A DNA stretch of 64,000 nucleotides from CAWEHU01 sp963808965 (GCA_963808965.1 CAWEHU010000006.1:62001-126000), one strand, 5' to 3'. Shown: positions 20,577-29,893, numbered from the stretch's first letter. Translations and numbers: made by a program. Notes: generated by a model from the sequence alone, not told the origin.

Positions 20577-21701
20577 TCAAGGGGAAGCGGGACGTGGCGC
20601 CACAGGGGGCGTGGCGCGAGGCGGATCTTCGCTGCGCGTACCGCGCGCCGCACGCAGCACGACGATGGCGATGCGCCGGTTCGCTGCCGCGGTCGGCTCG
20701 GCCGGCAGCAGCGGATCGCGGTCGGCGTTGCCGGTGACGTTGCGGATGCGGGTCTCCGGCAATCCGGCCTCGACCATCAGCCGCCGCGTGGCGTTCGCAC
20801 GCTCGGTCGATAACTCCCAGTTCGAGCGATCCTGGCTGTGATAGGGAGTCGCGTCGGTGTGGCCCGCGATCGAGATGTCCTCCGGCAACTTCATCAGCAC
20901 CGGCGCCACCTTTTGCAGCAAAAGGCGCGCGCGCTCGTTGAGCGCGGCGGAGCCGGTCGCGAACATCGGCTGGCGATCTTCGTCCAGGATCTGGATGCGC
21001 AAGCCCTCCGGCGTCATGTCGATCGCGAGCTGGCGCGCGAGATCGGCCAGCGCGGGGTCGCCTCGAACGGCCTCCTTGATCTGCTGCGCCGCCTGCTCGA
21101 AGGCTTGGCGCTCCCGCTTCTCCTGAGCCGCGCGGATCTCCGCATCGCTTGGCGTCCGCGGCGCCGAAGTGGCCGGATTCTGTTCCGGATTCCGTTGCTG
21201 AGAGAGGCGCGATCGGTCGTCTGGGGCCGCATCCGGTGATGCAATGGTGGCGGCCGGAGGCGCGCTCCCGGCGGCAGCTTGCTTGCTTGCCGAAGGGGAG
21301 TCGCGGGTCGCTGTCGTCCCCGCGTGGCTACCGCGGTCGTCCTCGTCATCTTCATCCGGTGCGATAGGCAGCGTGCCCTGGATCACCTGTACCGCGCCCC
21401 GGTCCGACACCATCGTCCCCTGATCGAACGGCGTGTGTCCACCGAACGGCTGGCCGGTCCCCGAAGAAGCTCGGCTCAGGACGTTGCTCGGGCTGAAATA
21501 GTCGGCAAGGCCTTTCCGCTGCTCCTCGGTCGTCGCGTTCAGGAGCCACATGAGCAGGAAGAAAGCCATCATAGCTGTGACGAAATCGGCGTACGCCACC
21601 TTCCAAGCGCCACCGTGATGGCCGCCCTCGATCACCTCTTCCTTGCGGATGATGATCCCGGCCCCCCTATTGCCGCCCTTCTTGTCGCCCTTCGCCCGCA
21701 T
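20577..21701 (-). CDS. motB: flagellar motor stator protein MotB
   Basis: About 374 residues from ATG 21701 (MRAKGDKK). The single transmembrane helix WKVAYADFVTAMMAFFLLMW contains the proton-carrying Asp. A long disordered Pro/Ala/Asp-rich periplasmic linker (about residues 90-200) precedes a C-terminal OmpA-like peptidoglycan-binding domain with ISIAGHTDATPY and NWELSTERANATRRL. It anchors the stator to the wall. The order motB before motA is the reverse of enterobacteria. Confidence 0.95.
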   Translation of the reverse strand: MRAKGDKKGGNRGAGIIIRKEEVIEGGHHGGAWKVAYADFVTAMMAFFLLMWLLNATTEEQRKGLADYFSPSNVLSRASSGTGQPFGGHTPFDQGTMVSDRGAVQVIQGTLPIAPDEDDEDDRGSHAGTTATRDSPSASKQAAAGSAPPAATIASPDAAPDDRSRLSQQRNPEQNPATSAPRTPSDAEIRAAQEKRERQAFEQAAQQIKEAVRGDPALADLARQLAIDMTPEGLRIQILDEDRQPMFATGSAALNERARLLLQKVAPVLMKLPEDISIAGHTDATPYHSQDRSNWELSTERANATRRLMVEAGLPETRIRNVTGNADRDPLLPAEPTAAANRRIAIVVLRAARGTRSEDPPRATPPVAPRPASP

Positions 21702-21756
21702 GGCCCGAAATGCCCCGATCGAGGGCTCAAAGTGTCGGACCTTCCTTGATCGCGGG

Positions 21757-23247
21757 TTAACCCGGGCGCGGCAGTGTAACGGCAGGGCTGCCTTCCGGCC
21801 CACCGATGACCCGATAAAGCCGGAAGGTTTCCGCCGTCACCTCGTCGCGCACCCGACTGGCGTGGCCGATCTCCTCGGTCGAGGACCAGCGGCTGCGGTC
21901 CAAATCGTCGCCCCGCCGCACGCTGCGGACAAGGATGCCGGTCCGGCCCGTGACCGGCGCCGCGGGCAACTCGAAAAGAGCCCAGCGGGGCTCGACCCCG
22001 ACCACCGGAAAGCCCCCCGGCAGGTCGCGGGCGAGTTCGGCGGCGACAGCGTAATCGTCGGCCGCGACGAAGGTGGCTCCCTGCGCCCGGGCCTCCTCGG
22101 CGACGGAGGCGGCGAGGCCAGGCCAGCCGGCGAGCCGCATCGTCGGATCGATCCGCGGCGAGAGCGCGAGCGGCGACAGCGTGGCCTGTAGATAGACGAC
22201 GAGCGTGATGGCCGCGCCGAGCGCGACCGCCGGGACCCGCAAACGGGTCCAGAATCGTCCGGTGAGAGCCGCGCCCGCGATCGCCGCGGCCGGGTAGATG
22301 ATTGCTGGCCAGTTGCCCTGTACGCGGTCGCCGAGTGCGTGCTGCACGAATAGCAGCACCGGAGGCAGGGTCAGAGCGGCCAGCAACGTCCAGGCCGGAT
22401 CGCGTGTTCGCCACGCGCCCCGCGCCGCGGCGATGATCCCGGCGAGGCAGATCGCGAACACGAGCGGCGTGGCAAGCCCGATCTGGCCCCCGATCAATTC
22501 GGCCAGGAATTGGACGGCGCGTGCCGGGTCCCAGGCTCCTGCCCGCCCGCCCTGCTTGGCGAAGCTGGCCCAGTCATGGATCGCGTTCCAAAGGAGCACC
22601 GGCAGGAATACGACGAAGCTCAACAAAGCCCCGATCCACGGGGCCGGCTCACGCAGACGGCGGCGCAGCGACGGAATAGCGAGCAGCCACAGGAACACGC
22701 CTCCGATCAGCAGAATGGCTGTGTATTTGCTCGCGAGCGCGCAGCCGGCGAACACGCCGGCTGCCCAAAACCACGCGTCGTTGCCGCCTCGCATGAGGCG
22801 CGCCAACGCCCAGAGAGTTGCCGTCCAGAAGAACAGGAGCGGCGTATCCGGAGTCATCGTCACCGCGCCGACGCCGACCAGCAGCGTCGCGTTCAACAAC
22901 GCCGCCGCGACGACGCCGCAGCGTCGCCCCGGGAACAGCATCTCGCCCGCTTGCGCCAACAGCACCGAGCCGAGCGCGGTCGATAACGGCGCGAGGAGGC
23001 GAATGCCGAACGCGCTGTCGCCCGCGAGCAGCGTGCCGATTCTGATCCACAGCGCGACCATTGGCGGGTGATCGAGATAACCGGGTGCGAGCGCCCGCGA
23101 CCACACCCAATAATACGCCTCATCGGGCGAGAGCGGGGTGGAGGCCGCGACCAGGAGTCGCAGGAGCGTCACCGCCGCCAGGGCGGCGGCGGGCCAGAGC
23201 CTCACCGTCCGCGCCAAACCAGCGTCGCCGAAACCGCGTAATTCCAC
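21757..23247 (-). CDS. ArnT/PMT-family glycosyltransferase (GT39-like)
   Basis: A 496-residue membrane glycosyltransferase with an N-terminal catalytic loop TPLSPDEAYYWVWSR, the acidic motif typical of enzymes that use polyprenyl-phosphate sugars. Eleven or so hydrophobic helices follow, then a soluble C-terminal region (about 390-496). It would transfer a sugar from undecaprenyl phosphate to lipid A or another periplasmic acceptor. Its start overlaps the GT2 gene by 46 bases, so the two form an operon in which the GT2 enzyme makes the lipid-linked sugar donor. Confidence 0.88.
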   Translation of the reverse strand: MELRGFGDAGLARTVRLWPAAALAAVTLLRLLVAASTPLSPDEAYYWVWSRALAPGYLDHPPMVALWIRIGTLLAGDSAFGIRLLAPLSTALGSVLLAQAGEMLFPGRRCGVVAAALLNATLLVGVGAVTMTPDTPLLFFWTATLWALARLMRGGNDAWFWAAGVFAGCALASKYTAILLIGGVFLWLLAIPSLRRRLREPAPWIGALLSFVVFLPVLLWNAIHDWASFAKQGGRAGAWDPARAVQFLAELIGGQIGLATPLVFAICLAGIIAAARGAWRTRDPAWTLLAALTLPPVLLFVQHALGDRVQGNWPAIIYPAAAIAGAALTGRFWTRLRVPAVALGAAITLVVYLQATLSPLALSPRIDPTMRLAGWPGLAASVAEEARAQGATFVAADDYAVAAELARDLPGGFPVVGVEPRWALFELPAAPVTGRTGILVRSVRRGDDLDRSRWSSTEEIGHASRVRDEVTAETFRLYRVIGGPEGSPAVTLPRPG

Positions 23248-24341
23248 ACCACTCCGATCGCGGCCCCGATCGCGCCCGAAAGGCTCCAGCCGGTATGGCC
23301 GCGGTACAGCACCTGCGCGATGCCGACATTCGCGATGGCGCCCACCCCGCAGACCAGCATGAAAATCAGCAGCCCACGCCAGAGCCGCGCGCCTCGCAGG
23401 CGCTGATCGCGATACGTGACCTCGTTGTTGAGCTGAAAATTGAAGACCATCGCCACGACCGTCGCGATCGCCTGCGCGGCTTCAAAGGGCAGCCAACCGG
23501 TGCCGCGCAGCAAGATCAGCACAGCGAGATGCACCAGCACGCCGAGCGCACCCACCAGCGCGAACGAGATGAAGCGCAGCGGGAGCAAGCCGCCGAACGC
23601 CTTGTCGAGCAGGAGTGCCACGAATTGCGCGAGCACGAGCACGTCGAGCTTGCTCTTCCCGGCCACCCGGGCGTGGAAACGGAAGGGGATTTCGGCGATG
23701 CGCAACGGCTCCGGGCTGCTCGATGCGAGGTCCAGCAGAATTTTGAATCCCCGCCCGGTGAGGCGGGGCGCGATCCGCTCGAACAGAACCCGCCGCACCA
23801 TGAAAAAACCGCTCATCGGGTCGCTGAGGCGCACCCGCAAGGCTCGTTGGGCGAGCCGAATCCCCGCCTCGGACAGCACGCGTCGCCACTCCGAGGAAAG
23901 GCCGGCGGCGTCTCCGCCCGCAAGATGCCGGCTACCCACCGCCAGATCGGCACCCTCCCGCAGGGCGCTCAGCATGGCGGGAAGCCGGGTTTCGTCGTGC
24001 TGCAAATCGCCGTCGATCACCGCGATCGAGTCGGCCGAGGAAGAGAGCGCGCCCTCGATCACGGCGGAAGCGAGGCCGCGCCGTCCCACGCGCCGGATGC
24101 AGCGCACCCGCGGATCGATCCGCGCGATCCGCCGCGCCTCGGCCGCCGTGCCATCCGGGCTGTCGTCATCAACGAATACCGCCTCCCACGCGATACCGGC
24201 GAGCGCCGCGTCCAGCCGCGCAACCAGCGGGGCCACGTTCGGCCGCTCGTTGTAGCAGGGCACCACGACGGTCAGCTCCGGGACGGCCGGGCTGGCCGGA
24301 TCGGGCTCGGGCGAGTGCGCGAGGGCGGCGGGCAGGCTCAT
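23202..24341 (-). CDS. dolichyl-phosphate-mannose-synthase-like GT2 fused to a GtrA domain
   Basis: A 379-residue protein from ATG 24341. Residues 20-250 are a GT-A glycosyltransferase family 2 domain with LTVVVPCYNERPN, VFVDDDSPDGT and the DxD-type AVIDGDLQHDE. The C-terminal part has four transmembrane helices of the GtrA type (LRFISFALVGALGVLVHLAV and following). It transfers a sugar from a nucleotide donor to polyprenyl phosphate, and the GtrA part may flip or bind the product. The overlapping GT39-like gene is the likely user. Confidence 0.9.
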   Translation of the reverse strand: MSLPAALAHSPEPDPASPAVPELTVVVPCYNERPNVAPLVARLDAALAGIAWEAVFVDDDSPDGTAAEARRIARIDPRVRCIRRVGRRGLASAVIEGALSSSADSIAVIDGDLQHDETRLPAMLSALREGADLAVGSRHLAGGDAAGLSSEWRRVLSEAGIRLAQRALRVRLSDPMSGFFMVRRVLFERIAPRLTGRGFKILLDLASSSPEPLRIAEIPFRFHARVAGKSKLDVLVLAQFVALLLDKAFGGLLPLRFISFALVGALGVLVHLAVLILLRGTGWLPFEAAQAIATVVAMVFNFQLNNEVTYRDQRLRGARLWRGLLIFMLVCGVGAIANVGIAQVLYRGHTGWSLSGAIGAAIGVVWNYAVSATLVWRGR

Positions 24342-24483
24342 GATTCTCCGATCGCCGGGGAGTCCCGGCGCGAAGCCGGGATAGCGGAGCAGCCGGCCGG
24401 GGCCAAGCGGCCCGCCCCTCCTCCGGGCTAAGGGCTGCCCGGCGAATTTGTTATCTGTCCGGACCCCCGACCGCTCATTGTGG

Positions 24484-25434
24484 ATGGAGCCGCCCGTGCC
24501 TCTCACCCCGGAGCAGCTTGCCGAGATCGAGGCTCAGCGCGCTCAAGACCATGTCACTCGCAGACCCACCGTCCAGGCGCTCGAGGAAATCCTCTATCGC
24601 GCGATCCCGGTCCTGGATCACGGCTTCATCCGCGTCATCGACTACATGGGTGACGATGCTGCGATCGTGCAGGCGGCGCGGGTCTCCTACGGTAAGGGCA
24701 CAAGGCGGGTCTCGGAGGATGCAGGACTGATCCGGTATCTGATGCGCCACCGGCATTCCACGCCCTTCGAGATGTGTGAGATAAAATACCATGTGAAACT
24801 GCCGATCTTCGTGGCCCGGCAGTGGATTCGGCACCGCACGGCGAACGTGAACGAGTATTCGGCGCGGTATTCGATTCTCGATCGCGAGTTCTACATCCCG
24901 CTCGCCGAGCACCTCGCCGGGCAGTCGGCGCAGAACCGGCAGGGGCGCGGGGAGACGCTGGAAGGCGCGGAGGCCGCGCGGGTGTTGGCGCTGCTGCGGG
25001 AGGACGCGCGCCGCTGCTACGACCATTACGCGGAGATGCTGAATGAGGACGAGGCCGGAGCGACGCTGGATCCCGATCGCAAGGGGCTGGCGCGCGAGCT
25101 GGCGCGGATGAACCTGACCCTCAACACCTATACGCAGTGGTACTGGAAAACCGACCTGCACAATTTGCTGCACTTCCTCTCGCTGCGGGCGGATGCTCAC
25201 GCGCAATACGAGATCCGCGCCTATGCCGAGGCGATGATGCAGACTGTCGAGGCCTGGGTTCCTCTGGCATTCACGGCATTCAGGGACTACCGGCTCGGCG
25301 CCGTGACGCTTTCGGCGCAAATGCTCGAAGTCGTGCGGCGAATGCTCGCCGGCGACTCGGTATCCCAGACCGAGAGCGGACTCTCGAAGCGGGAATGGGC
25401 CGAGCTGATGGTTGCGTTGAAAAAGAGTGGTTGA
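24484..25434 (+). CDS. thyX: FAD-dependent thymidylate synthase ThyX
   Basis: About 316 residues from ATG 24484. It makes dTMP from dUMP using methylenetetrahydrofolate and reduced FAD. The family signature RQWIRHRTANVNEYSARYS is complete near residue 115, and YLMRHRHSTPFEMCE supplies the FAD-binding region. A GTG at 24496 is also a possible start. Its stop codon overlaps a TTGACA box that belongs to the next unit. Confidence 0.95.
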   Translation: MEPPVPLTPEQLAEIEAQRAQDHVTRRPTVQALEEILYRAIPVLDHGFIRVIDYMGDDAAIVQAARVSYGKGTRRVSEDAGLIRYLMRHRHSTPFEMCEIKYHVKLPIFVARQWIRHRTANVNEYSARYSILDREFYIPLAEHLAGQSAQNRQGRGETLEGAEAARVLALLREDARRCYDHYAEMLNEDEAGATLDPDRKGLARELARMNLTLNTYTQWYWKTDLHNLLHFLSLRADAHAQYEIRAYAEAMMQTVEAWVPLAFTAFRDYRLGAVTLSAQMLEVVRRMLAGDSVSQTESGLSKREWAELMVALKKSG

Positions 25435-25459
25435 CATCTATACGCGGATCACGTACAGA
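25431..25459 (+). promoter_or_regulatory. promoter of the overlapping unknown/HTH gene pair
   Basis: TTGACA (25431-25436), 17 bases, TACAGA (25454-25459). The -35 box overlaps the thyX stop. The predicted transcript would begin close to the first possible start codon (TTG 25473), leaving almost no leader. Such compact promoters are common in front of toxin-antitoxin pairs, where the HTH protein represses it. Confidence 0.5.
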
Positions 25460-25472
25460 TACCCCATTCGGC

Positions 25473-25856
25473 TTGGTTTCCGAGATTACTCTAGGTTCGT
25501 GTCTGAATTATTTTGATCGAGCAATTCTGCGACGGCTTACTGCAGCCCCGGAGAGCGAGCATTATGTGCTGGCGCCTTACAGAGTTGGAGCTCGAACAGG
25601 ACACGTTTTTCGCAAGGCTAACGAATGGCCCCGCGAGATCGAAATTATCGCCGAGCTCTCGATTGAGGGCAGAATGGCCGTTTTTAGGGGACTGCGTATT
25701 CTGGGCCCTGGGCCGAATAGGATTGGCGTCCCGGCCCTCCGATCACTTGCAAGATGGGTGAAGGCTCAGCTCGATGTCGAAAAACTCCGAATTGAAGGCG
25801 CGGTTAGAACGACTGGGGCCGGTCCGGGTCGTATCCCCGCCCCGATTGTCCTCTGA
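25473..25856 (+). CDS. hypothetical protein paired with an HTH regulator
   Basis: This frame has the best codon pattern between thyX and the HTH gene but no ATG; TTG 25473 gives about 127 residues and TTG 25431 is an alternative. The protein (SCLNYFDRAILRRLTAAPES, HYVLAPYRVGARTGHVFRK and so on) looks like a small alpha/beta protein without membrane segments. It overlaps the HTH gene by 83 bases. Codons are markedly AT-richer (many ATT, GTT, CGA, AGA) than in neighbours, pointing to recent transfer. I do not recognise the family; a toxin role is inference from arrangement only. Confidence 0.5.
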   Translation: MVSEITLGSCLNYFDRAILRRLTAAPESEHYVLAPYRVGARTGHVFRKANEWPREIEIIAELSIEGRMAVFRGLRILGPGPNRIGVPALRSLARWVKAQLDVEKLRIEGAVRTTGAGPGRIPAPIVL

Positions 25857-26295
25857 GGAGCAGCTCGTTCTTCTGCTTCGCCGGACAGGTCCGCTTAATC
25901 GCGGCGTCAGCATCGCTCGCCGCCTGATGTCGGCTCAGGCCTCCATGCGGGCCGCACATAATGCGATTAACAGGCTTGCGGAGGTGGGCTGGGCCGTTTG
26001 CACGATATCCCGCAATCACGATCTGGGTGCGCTCGCGCGAGATTTGGCCGCAATGAATGTGCAGGTTCGGCGTCGCCTTCTTCCCACGGAAGCCGTCCCC
26101 GATATAGGGGTGTTGCGAGCCCGCCAGGGCTTATCGCAACGCGAATACGCCGAACTCCTCGGCGTCGACCTGCGGACGTTGCAGAACTGGGAGCAAGGCC
26201 GTAACCGTCCGGATCCAGCGGCGCTGAACCTTATGCGGGTTTTTGCCCGAGCTCCGGATCTCGTCGAGGAGGTAATATCCGAGCCGGTTGAGTGA
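25774..26295 (+). CDS. HTH (XRE-type) transcriptional regulator
   Basis: A 173-residue protein. Residues 1-100 form an unassigned alpha/beta region. Residues about 108-160 are a Cro/C1-type helix-turn-helix (VLRARQGLSQREYAELLGVD then LRTLQNWEQGRNRPDPAAL) of the kind seen in HigA/MqsA-like antitoxins. It probably represses the TTGACA/TACAGA promoter in front of the pair. The 83-base overlap with the upstream frame suggests translational coupling. Confidence 0.8.
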   Translation: MSKNSELKARLERLGPVRVVSPPRLSSEEQLVLLLRRTGPLNRGVSIARRLMSAQASMRAAHNAINRLAEVGWAVCTISRNHDLGALARDLAAMNVQVRRRLLPTEAVPDIGVLRARQGLSQREYAELLGVDLRTLQNWEQGRNRPDPAALNLMRVFARAPDLVEEVISEPVE

Positions 26296-26385
26296 GCGAG
26301 CGGGAATGGCTGACCTCATGCCTGCTTGGCAAGGCAAAGATTGGCTCCGATTCGGACGGCCCGGACCTCCGCCGCTCACGCGCTG

Positions 26386-27570
26386 TCAATGCGTATACGG
26401 TCGCTGCAGCTTGCACTCCGGATTCAGCTCGACGCCGAAGCCGGGCTTGTCGAGCACGGATATTTTCAAACGGCCGTTCTCGGGAATCGGCTCCTCCCGG
26501 AGCAGAGGGTGGAAGGCAGGCAGCACCTTGTCCGCTTTCGGCGCGCTCATGATGATCTCGGTAAACGGGCTGTTATGACGCGTGCAGACGAAATGGTAGC
26601 TGTACACGCCGGAGCCATGCGGCACCATTAAGGCCCCGTGCGCGTCCGCGAGTGCGGATATCTTGATAAGCTCGGTGATGCCGCCGCACCAGTTCACGTC
26701 GGGCTGGATGATATCGCAGCAGCCCATTTCCAGCAGCATGCGGAAACCCCACCGGGTCGCCTCGTGCTCCCCCGTCGTCACCAGCATGCCGGCCGGCACT
26801 CTTTTGCGCAGTTCGGCATAGCCCCAGTAATCGTCCGGAGAGAGGCACTCTTCGACCCACTTCAAGCCGAACTGGTGCGCCTTGTGCGCAAGCTTGATGG
26901 CGTAGTTGAGGTCGAGACTCATCCAGCAGTCGAACATCAGCCAGAAATCGTCGCCAACCTTGTTGCGCATGTCCTCGAGCTTGGCGACGTTCTTCTTCAG
27001 CCCCTCCTCGCCCTCCGCCGGGCCGTGTTGCAAGGGCATCTTCCCGCCGACGAAGCCGAGTTGTTTGGCGATGTCCGGCCGCGCACCCGTTGCATAGAAC
27101 AGCAACTCATCGCGCACCGGGCCGCCGAGTAGCGCGTGCACCGGCTCCTCGCGCCATTTCCCCAGCAGATCCCACAACGCGAGGTCCACAGCCGAAATCG
27201 CGTTCACCACGATTCCGCGACGGCCATCGTCCTGGGTCGAGAAATACATCTGGTCCCAGGCCTTCTCGATATCTGTGATCGGCCGGCCCTCGAGGAAGCG
27301 GGCGAGATGCTTCTCCACGATGAAGGCGCCGATCTCGCCGGCGGTCGTGATCGCGAACCCGACCGTGCCGTCGTCCGCCTCGACCTCGACGACGAGCGTC
27401 CCGAGCACGTTGATACCGAAGCTGCGGCGGCTTTGCCGATACTCCGGATACCGGGCCATGGGGGTGGAGATATGATCGTCGATCCAGTGGCCGTCCTCCA
27501 CGTCGTGGTAATCTCCGCCGCCGCCGCGTACCACGCTGGCCCGCACGTGCTTGATCTTCGGTATGCTCAT
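26386..27570 (-). CDS. rhmD: L-rhamnonate dehydratase
   Basis: A 394-residue enolase-superfamily enzyme converting L-rhamnonate to 2-keto-3-deoxy-L-rhamnonate. The N-terminal capping domain has the family opening GGGDYHDVEDGHWIDDHIST and FGINVLGTLVVEVEADDG. The barrel shows NAISAVDLALWDLLGK, the Mg-binding Asp in FWLMFDCWMSLD, and Glu residues in WVEECLSPDDYWGY and TTGEHEATR. The end VLDKPGFGVELNPECKLQRPY matches RhmD closely. The start is ATG 27570 (MSIPKIKHVRA). It lies downstream of the dehydrogenase and MFS genes in one unit. Confidence 0.93.
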   Translation of the reverse strand: MSIPKIKHVRASVVRGGGGDYHDVEDGHWIDDHISTPMARYPEYRQSRRSFGINVLGTLVVEVEADDGTVGFAITTAGEIGAFIVEKHLARFLEGRPITDIEKAWDQMYFSTQDDGRRGIVVNAISAVDLALWDLLGKWREEPVHALLGGPVRDELLFYATGARPDIAKQLGFVGGKMPLQHGPAEGEEGLKKNVAKLEDMRNKVGDDFWLMFDCWMSLDLNYAIKLAHKAHQFGLKWVEECLSPDDYWGYAELRKRVPAGMLVTTGEHEATRWGFRMLLEMGCCDIIQPDVNWCGGITELIKISALADAHGALMVPHGSGVYSYHFVCTRHNSPFTEIIMSAPKADKVLPAFHPLLREEPIPENGRLKISVLDKPGFGVELNPECKLQRPYTH

Positions 27571-27610
27571 GCGATGATCCCTCGCCGGGACGGTTTCGGA
27601 TTGGGCGTCG

Positions 27611-28362
27611 TCAGTACGTCGCGCGACCGCCGGATGCGTCGAACACCGCTCCGGGTACCTGAAGGAGCACTCCTCGCTCGCCAGCCAGCAGACGAGGGCG
27701 GTGATCTCCGCGATCTCCCCGAACCGGCCAATCGGGATCTTGGACAGCATGAAATCAATGTGCTCCTGCGACATCTGGTCGAAGATCGCCGTCCGCACCG
27801 CAGCCGGGGTCACGCAATTCACCCGTATCTCGGTCTTGGCCAGTTCCTTGCCGAGCGATTTGGTGAAACCGATAACGCCGGCCTTGGACGTGCTGTAGGC
27901 GGAGGCGTTCGGGTTGCCCTCCTTGCCGGCCACCGAGGCGATGTTCACGATCCGGCCGTAGCCGTTGCGCTCCAGATGCGGCACCGCGGCCTGGTTGCAG
28001 TAGAACAGGCCGTTGACATTGACGTTGATCACCTGCTGCCAGGCGTCGATCGGGTAGTCGCGCACGGTCACGTTCGGGCCGGTGATGCCGGCGCTCGCGA
28101 CCAACACGTCCAGCTTGCCGCCGAGGGCGGCGACGCTCTCCGCCATTGCCCGGGCGACCTGACCAGGGTCAGACACGTCGACGACGCTGGTATGGGCTGC
28201 GCCGGCCTCTGTCTTCGCCTGGATCAGGGCCTCATCCTTCAGGTCCCAGAGCGATACCTGCGCGCCTTCTTTGGTCAGGCGCGCGGCGACGGAGAGGCCG
28301 ATGCCGGAGGCGCCGCCGGTGATGATGGCCGTGCGGCCCTGGAAGCGGTTCCCGTAGATCAT
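27611..28362 (-). CDS. SDR-family dehydrogenase of the rhamnonate unit (frameshifted near the C-terminus)
   Basis: A classical short-chain dehydrogenase of about 249 residues: TGGASGIG at the N-terminus, NVNVNGLFYCN, and the catalytic YSTSKAG (YxxxK). After SEECSF the frame breaks and would fuse with rhmD. Reading AGTACCGG instead of the AGGTACCCGG given at 27652-27661 restores the usual C-terminus STGAVFDASGGRATY and a stop at 27611. In non-phosphorylating L-rhamnose breakdown, an enzyme of this type oxidises 2-keto-3-deoxy-L-rhamnonate, or L-rhamnose itself; which step applies here is inference. Confidence 0.8.
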
Positions 28363-28451
28363 CGCTCAGCCCTCCGCGATGTGACGATCGGCTGGCCCGC
28401 TGGTCCGTAGCGCAGCAATCTCATCGAAAAATCTCCTAAGGGCGGAAATGA

Positions 28452-29756
28452 TCACAAAACGACGGTGGCCGCTGGAATCGGGCGACGCAACGCCACGATC
28501 AGGGCCGCGCCGACCAGAGTGGTGCAGGCCAGCGCATAGAGCCCAGCCTGGTTGGAGCCGAAGCTCGCGTCGGCCCAGGCCTTCACATTCGGGGCGACAA
28601 AGCCGCCCAAGGCGCCGAGGGCGTTGATGAGAGCGATGCCACCCGCGGCGGCAACACCGGCCAGGTAGCCGGTCGGGAAAGTCCAGAATAGCGGCTGTAC
28701 GGCGATGAACCCAGCGGCAGCGAAGCACAGCGCCACCAGCGCCACGGCTGGCCCGCTGCCGGCCGAGACAGCGATGCCTAAGCCGGAGATGGCGAGGGTT
28801 AGAGCGGCAATCACCCGATGGCTGCCCGCCCGGTCCGCGAGGCGCGGCAGAGCGAAGGCAGCGACGAGCGCACAGAGCCAGGGAATGGCGGTCACCAATC
28901 CGACCTCAAACCCGACCCGCTTTCCAAGCAGCGCTCCCACCTGGGTCGGAAGGTAGAAGATCACGCCATAGACGCTCATCTGAATGAGGAAGTAGATCGC
29001 GACGAAATGCAGCACGCGTGGATTGGCCAGCACCGTCCTCATCGCGGACGGACCGTGTGCCGTCTTCGCCTGCTCTTCCTGCCCGATTGCGGCGGACAAG
29101 GCCTGCTTCTCCAGCTTCGGCAGCCAGGCTGCATCGGCGGGCTTGTCGTCGAGATAGAAGAACGCCCAAACGCCGACGATGCTGGCCAGCAATCCTTCGA
29201 TCAGGAACATCCATTGCCAGCCCTCGATTCCACCCAGCCCATTCAACTCCAGCAGCAGGCCGGAGAGCGGGCCGCCGAAGATAAACGCGAGCGGTGCGCC
29301 GAAGTAGAAGAGGCCCATTACCTGCCCGCGCGAGTGGCTGGGAAACCAATAGGTGAGGTAGAGGATTACGCCGGGAAAGAACCCGGCTTCGGCCGCCCCA
29401 AGCAACAGACGCAGAGCATAGAAGGCGAACTCGCCGTTGGCGAACATCGTGGCGGCTGAGACCAAGCCCCAAGTGACCATGATGCGGGCCATCCAGAGAC
29501 GCGCGCCCACCCGGTGCATAATGAGGTTGCTGGGCACCTCCAGCACTGCATAAGTGATAAAGAACAATCCCGCCCCGAGCGCATACGCAGCGTCGGAGAT
29601 GCCCACCGAAGCCTGGAAGGCTTGCTTCGCAAATCCGATATTGGCCCGATCCAGGAACGAGAGGACGTACATGAGCAGCAGGAAAGGAACCAAGCGCCGG
29701 CGAGTGAGCCGGAAGGCACTGTCGAGGGGCGACGCATCGCGCGCGATCTGCGCCAT
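28452..29756 (-). CDS. MFS transporter, anion:cation symporter (ACS) type
   Basis: A 434-residue transporter with twelve predicted transmembrane helices. ATG 29756 is preceded by GGGAGGA, the best ribosome site in this unit. The first-helix signature LMYVLSFLDRANIGFAKQA is that of the ACS family (hexuronate, tartrate, rhamnonate and similar organic anions). It is first in a three-gene unit with the SDR and rhmD, so L-rhamnonate or a related sugar acid is the likely substrate. Confidence 0.88.
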   Translation of the reverse strand: MAQIARDASPLDSAFRLTRRRLVPFLLLMYVLSFLDRANIGFAKQAFQASVGISDAAYALGAGLFFITYAVLEVPSNLIMHRVGARLWMARIMVTWGLVSAATMFANGEFAFYALRLLLGAAEAGFFPGVILYLTYWFPSHSRGQVMGLFYFGAPLAFIFGGPLSGLLLELNGLGGIEGWQWMFLIEGLLASIVGVWAFFYLDDKPADAAWLPKLEKQALSAAIGQEEQAKTAHGPSAMRTVLANPRVLHFVAIYFLIQMSVYGVIFYLPTQVGALLGKRVGFEVGLVTAIPWLCALVAAFALPRLADRAGSHRVIAALTLAISGLGIAVSAGSGPAVALVALCFAAAGFIAVQPLFWTFPTGYLAGVAAAGGIALINALGALGGFVAPNVKAWADASFGSNQAGLYALACTTLVGAALIVALRRPIPAATVVL

Positions 29757-29893
29757 TTGTTCCTCCCTGCGGACGCCTGGTGGCGGCCGTGCTCCCATAT
29801 ATCGCGATTATCGCCCGGCCCCAATCATCCGACGGGAGTTCGTCGGCACCATAGCCGGTCCGATCGCGTGACACGCTCTAATGGCGGCGCTCG

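Noticed and set aside
19664..20737. Plus-strand frame of 357 codons opposite motA/motB
   Set aside because: His/Arg/Asp-rich composition typical of an antisense frame; motA is unambiguous.
26386..28362. Natural fusion of an SDR dehydrogenase with rhamnonate dehydratase
   Set aside because: The joining segment is the out-of-frame reading of the SDR C-terminus and the rhmD leader; a small correction restores two normal proteins.
27136..28410. Plus-strand frame of 424 codons opposite rhmD and the SDR gene
   Set aside because: Antisense shadow without any domain; both minus-strand genes have catalytic motifs.
29801..29808. ATCGCGAT palindrome as an operator for the rhamnonate unit
   Set aside because: Eight-base palindromes are frequent in this GC-rich sequence and no regulator gene is adjacent.
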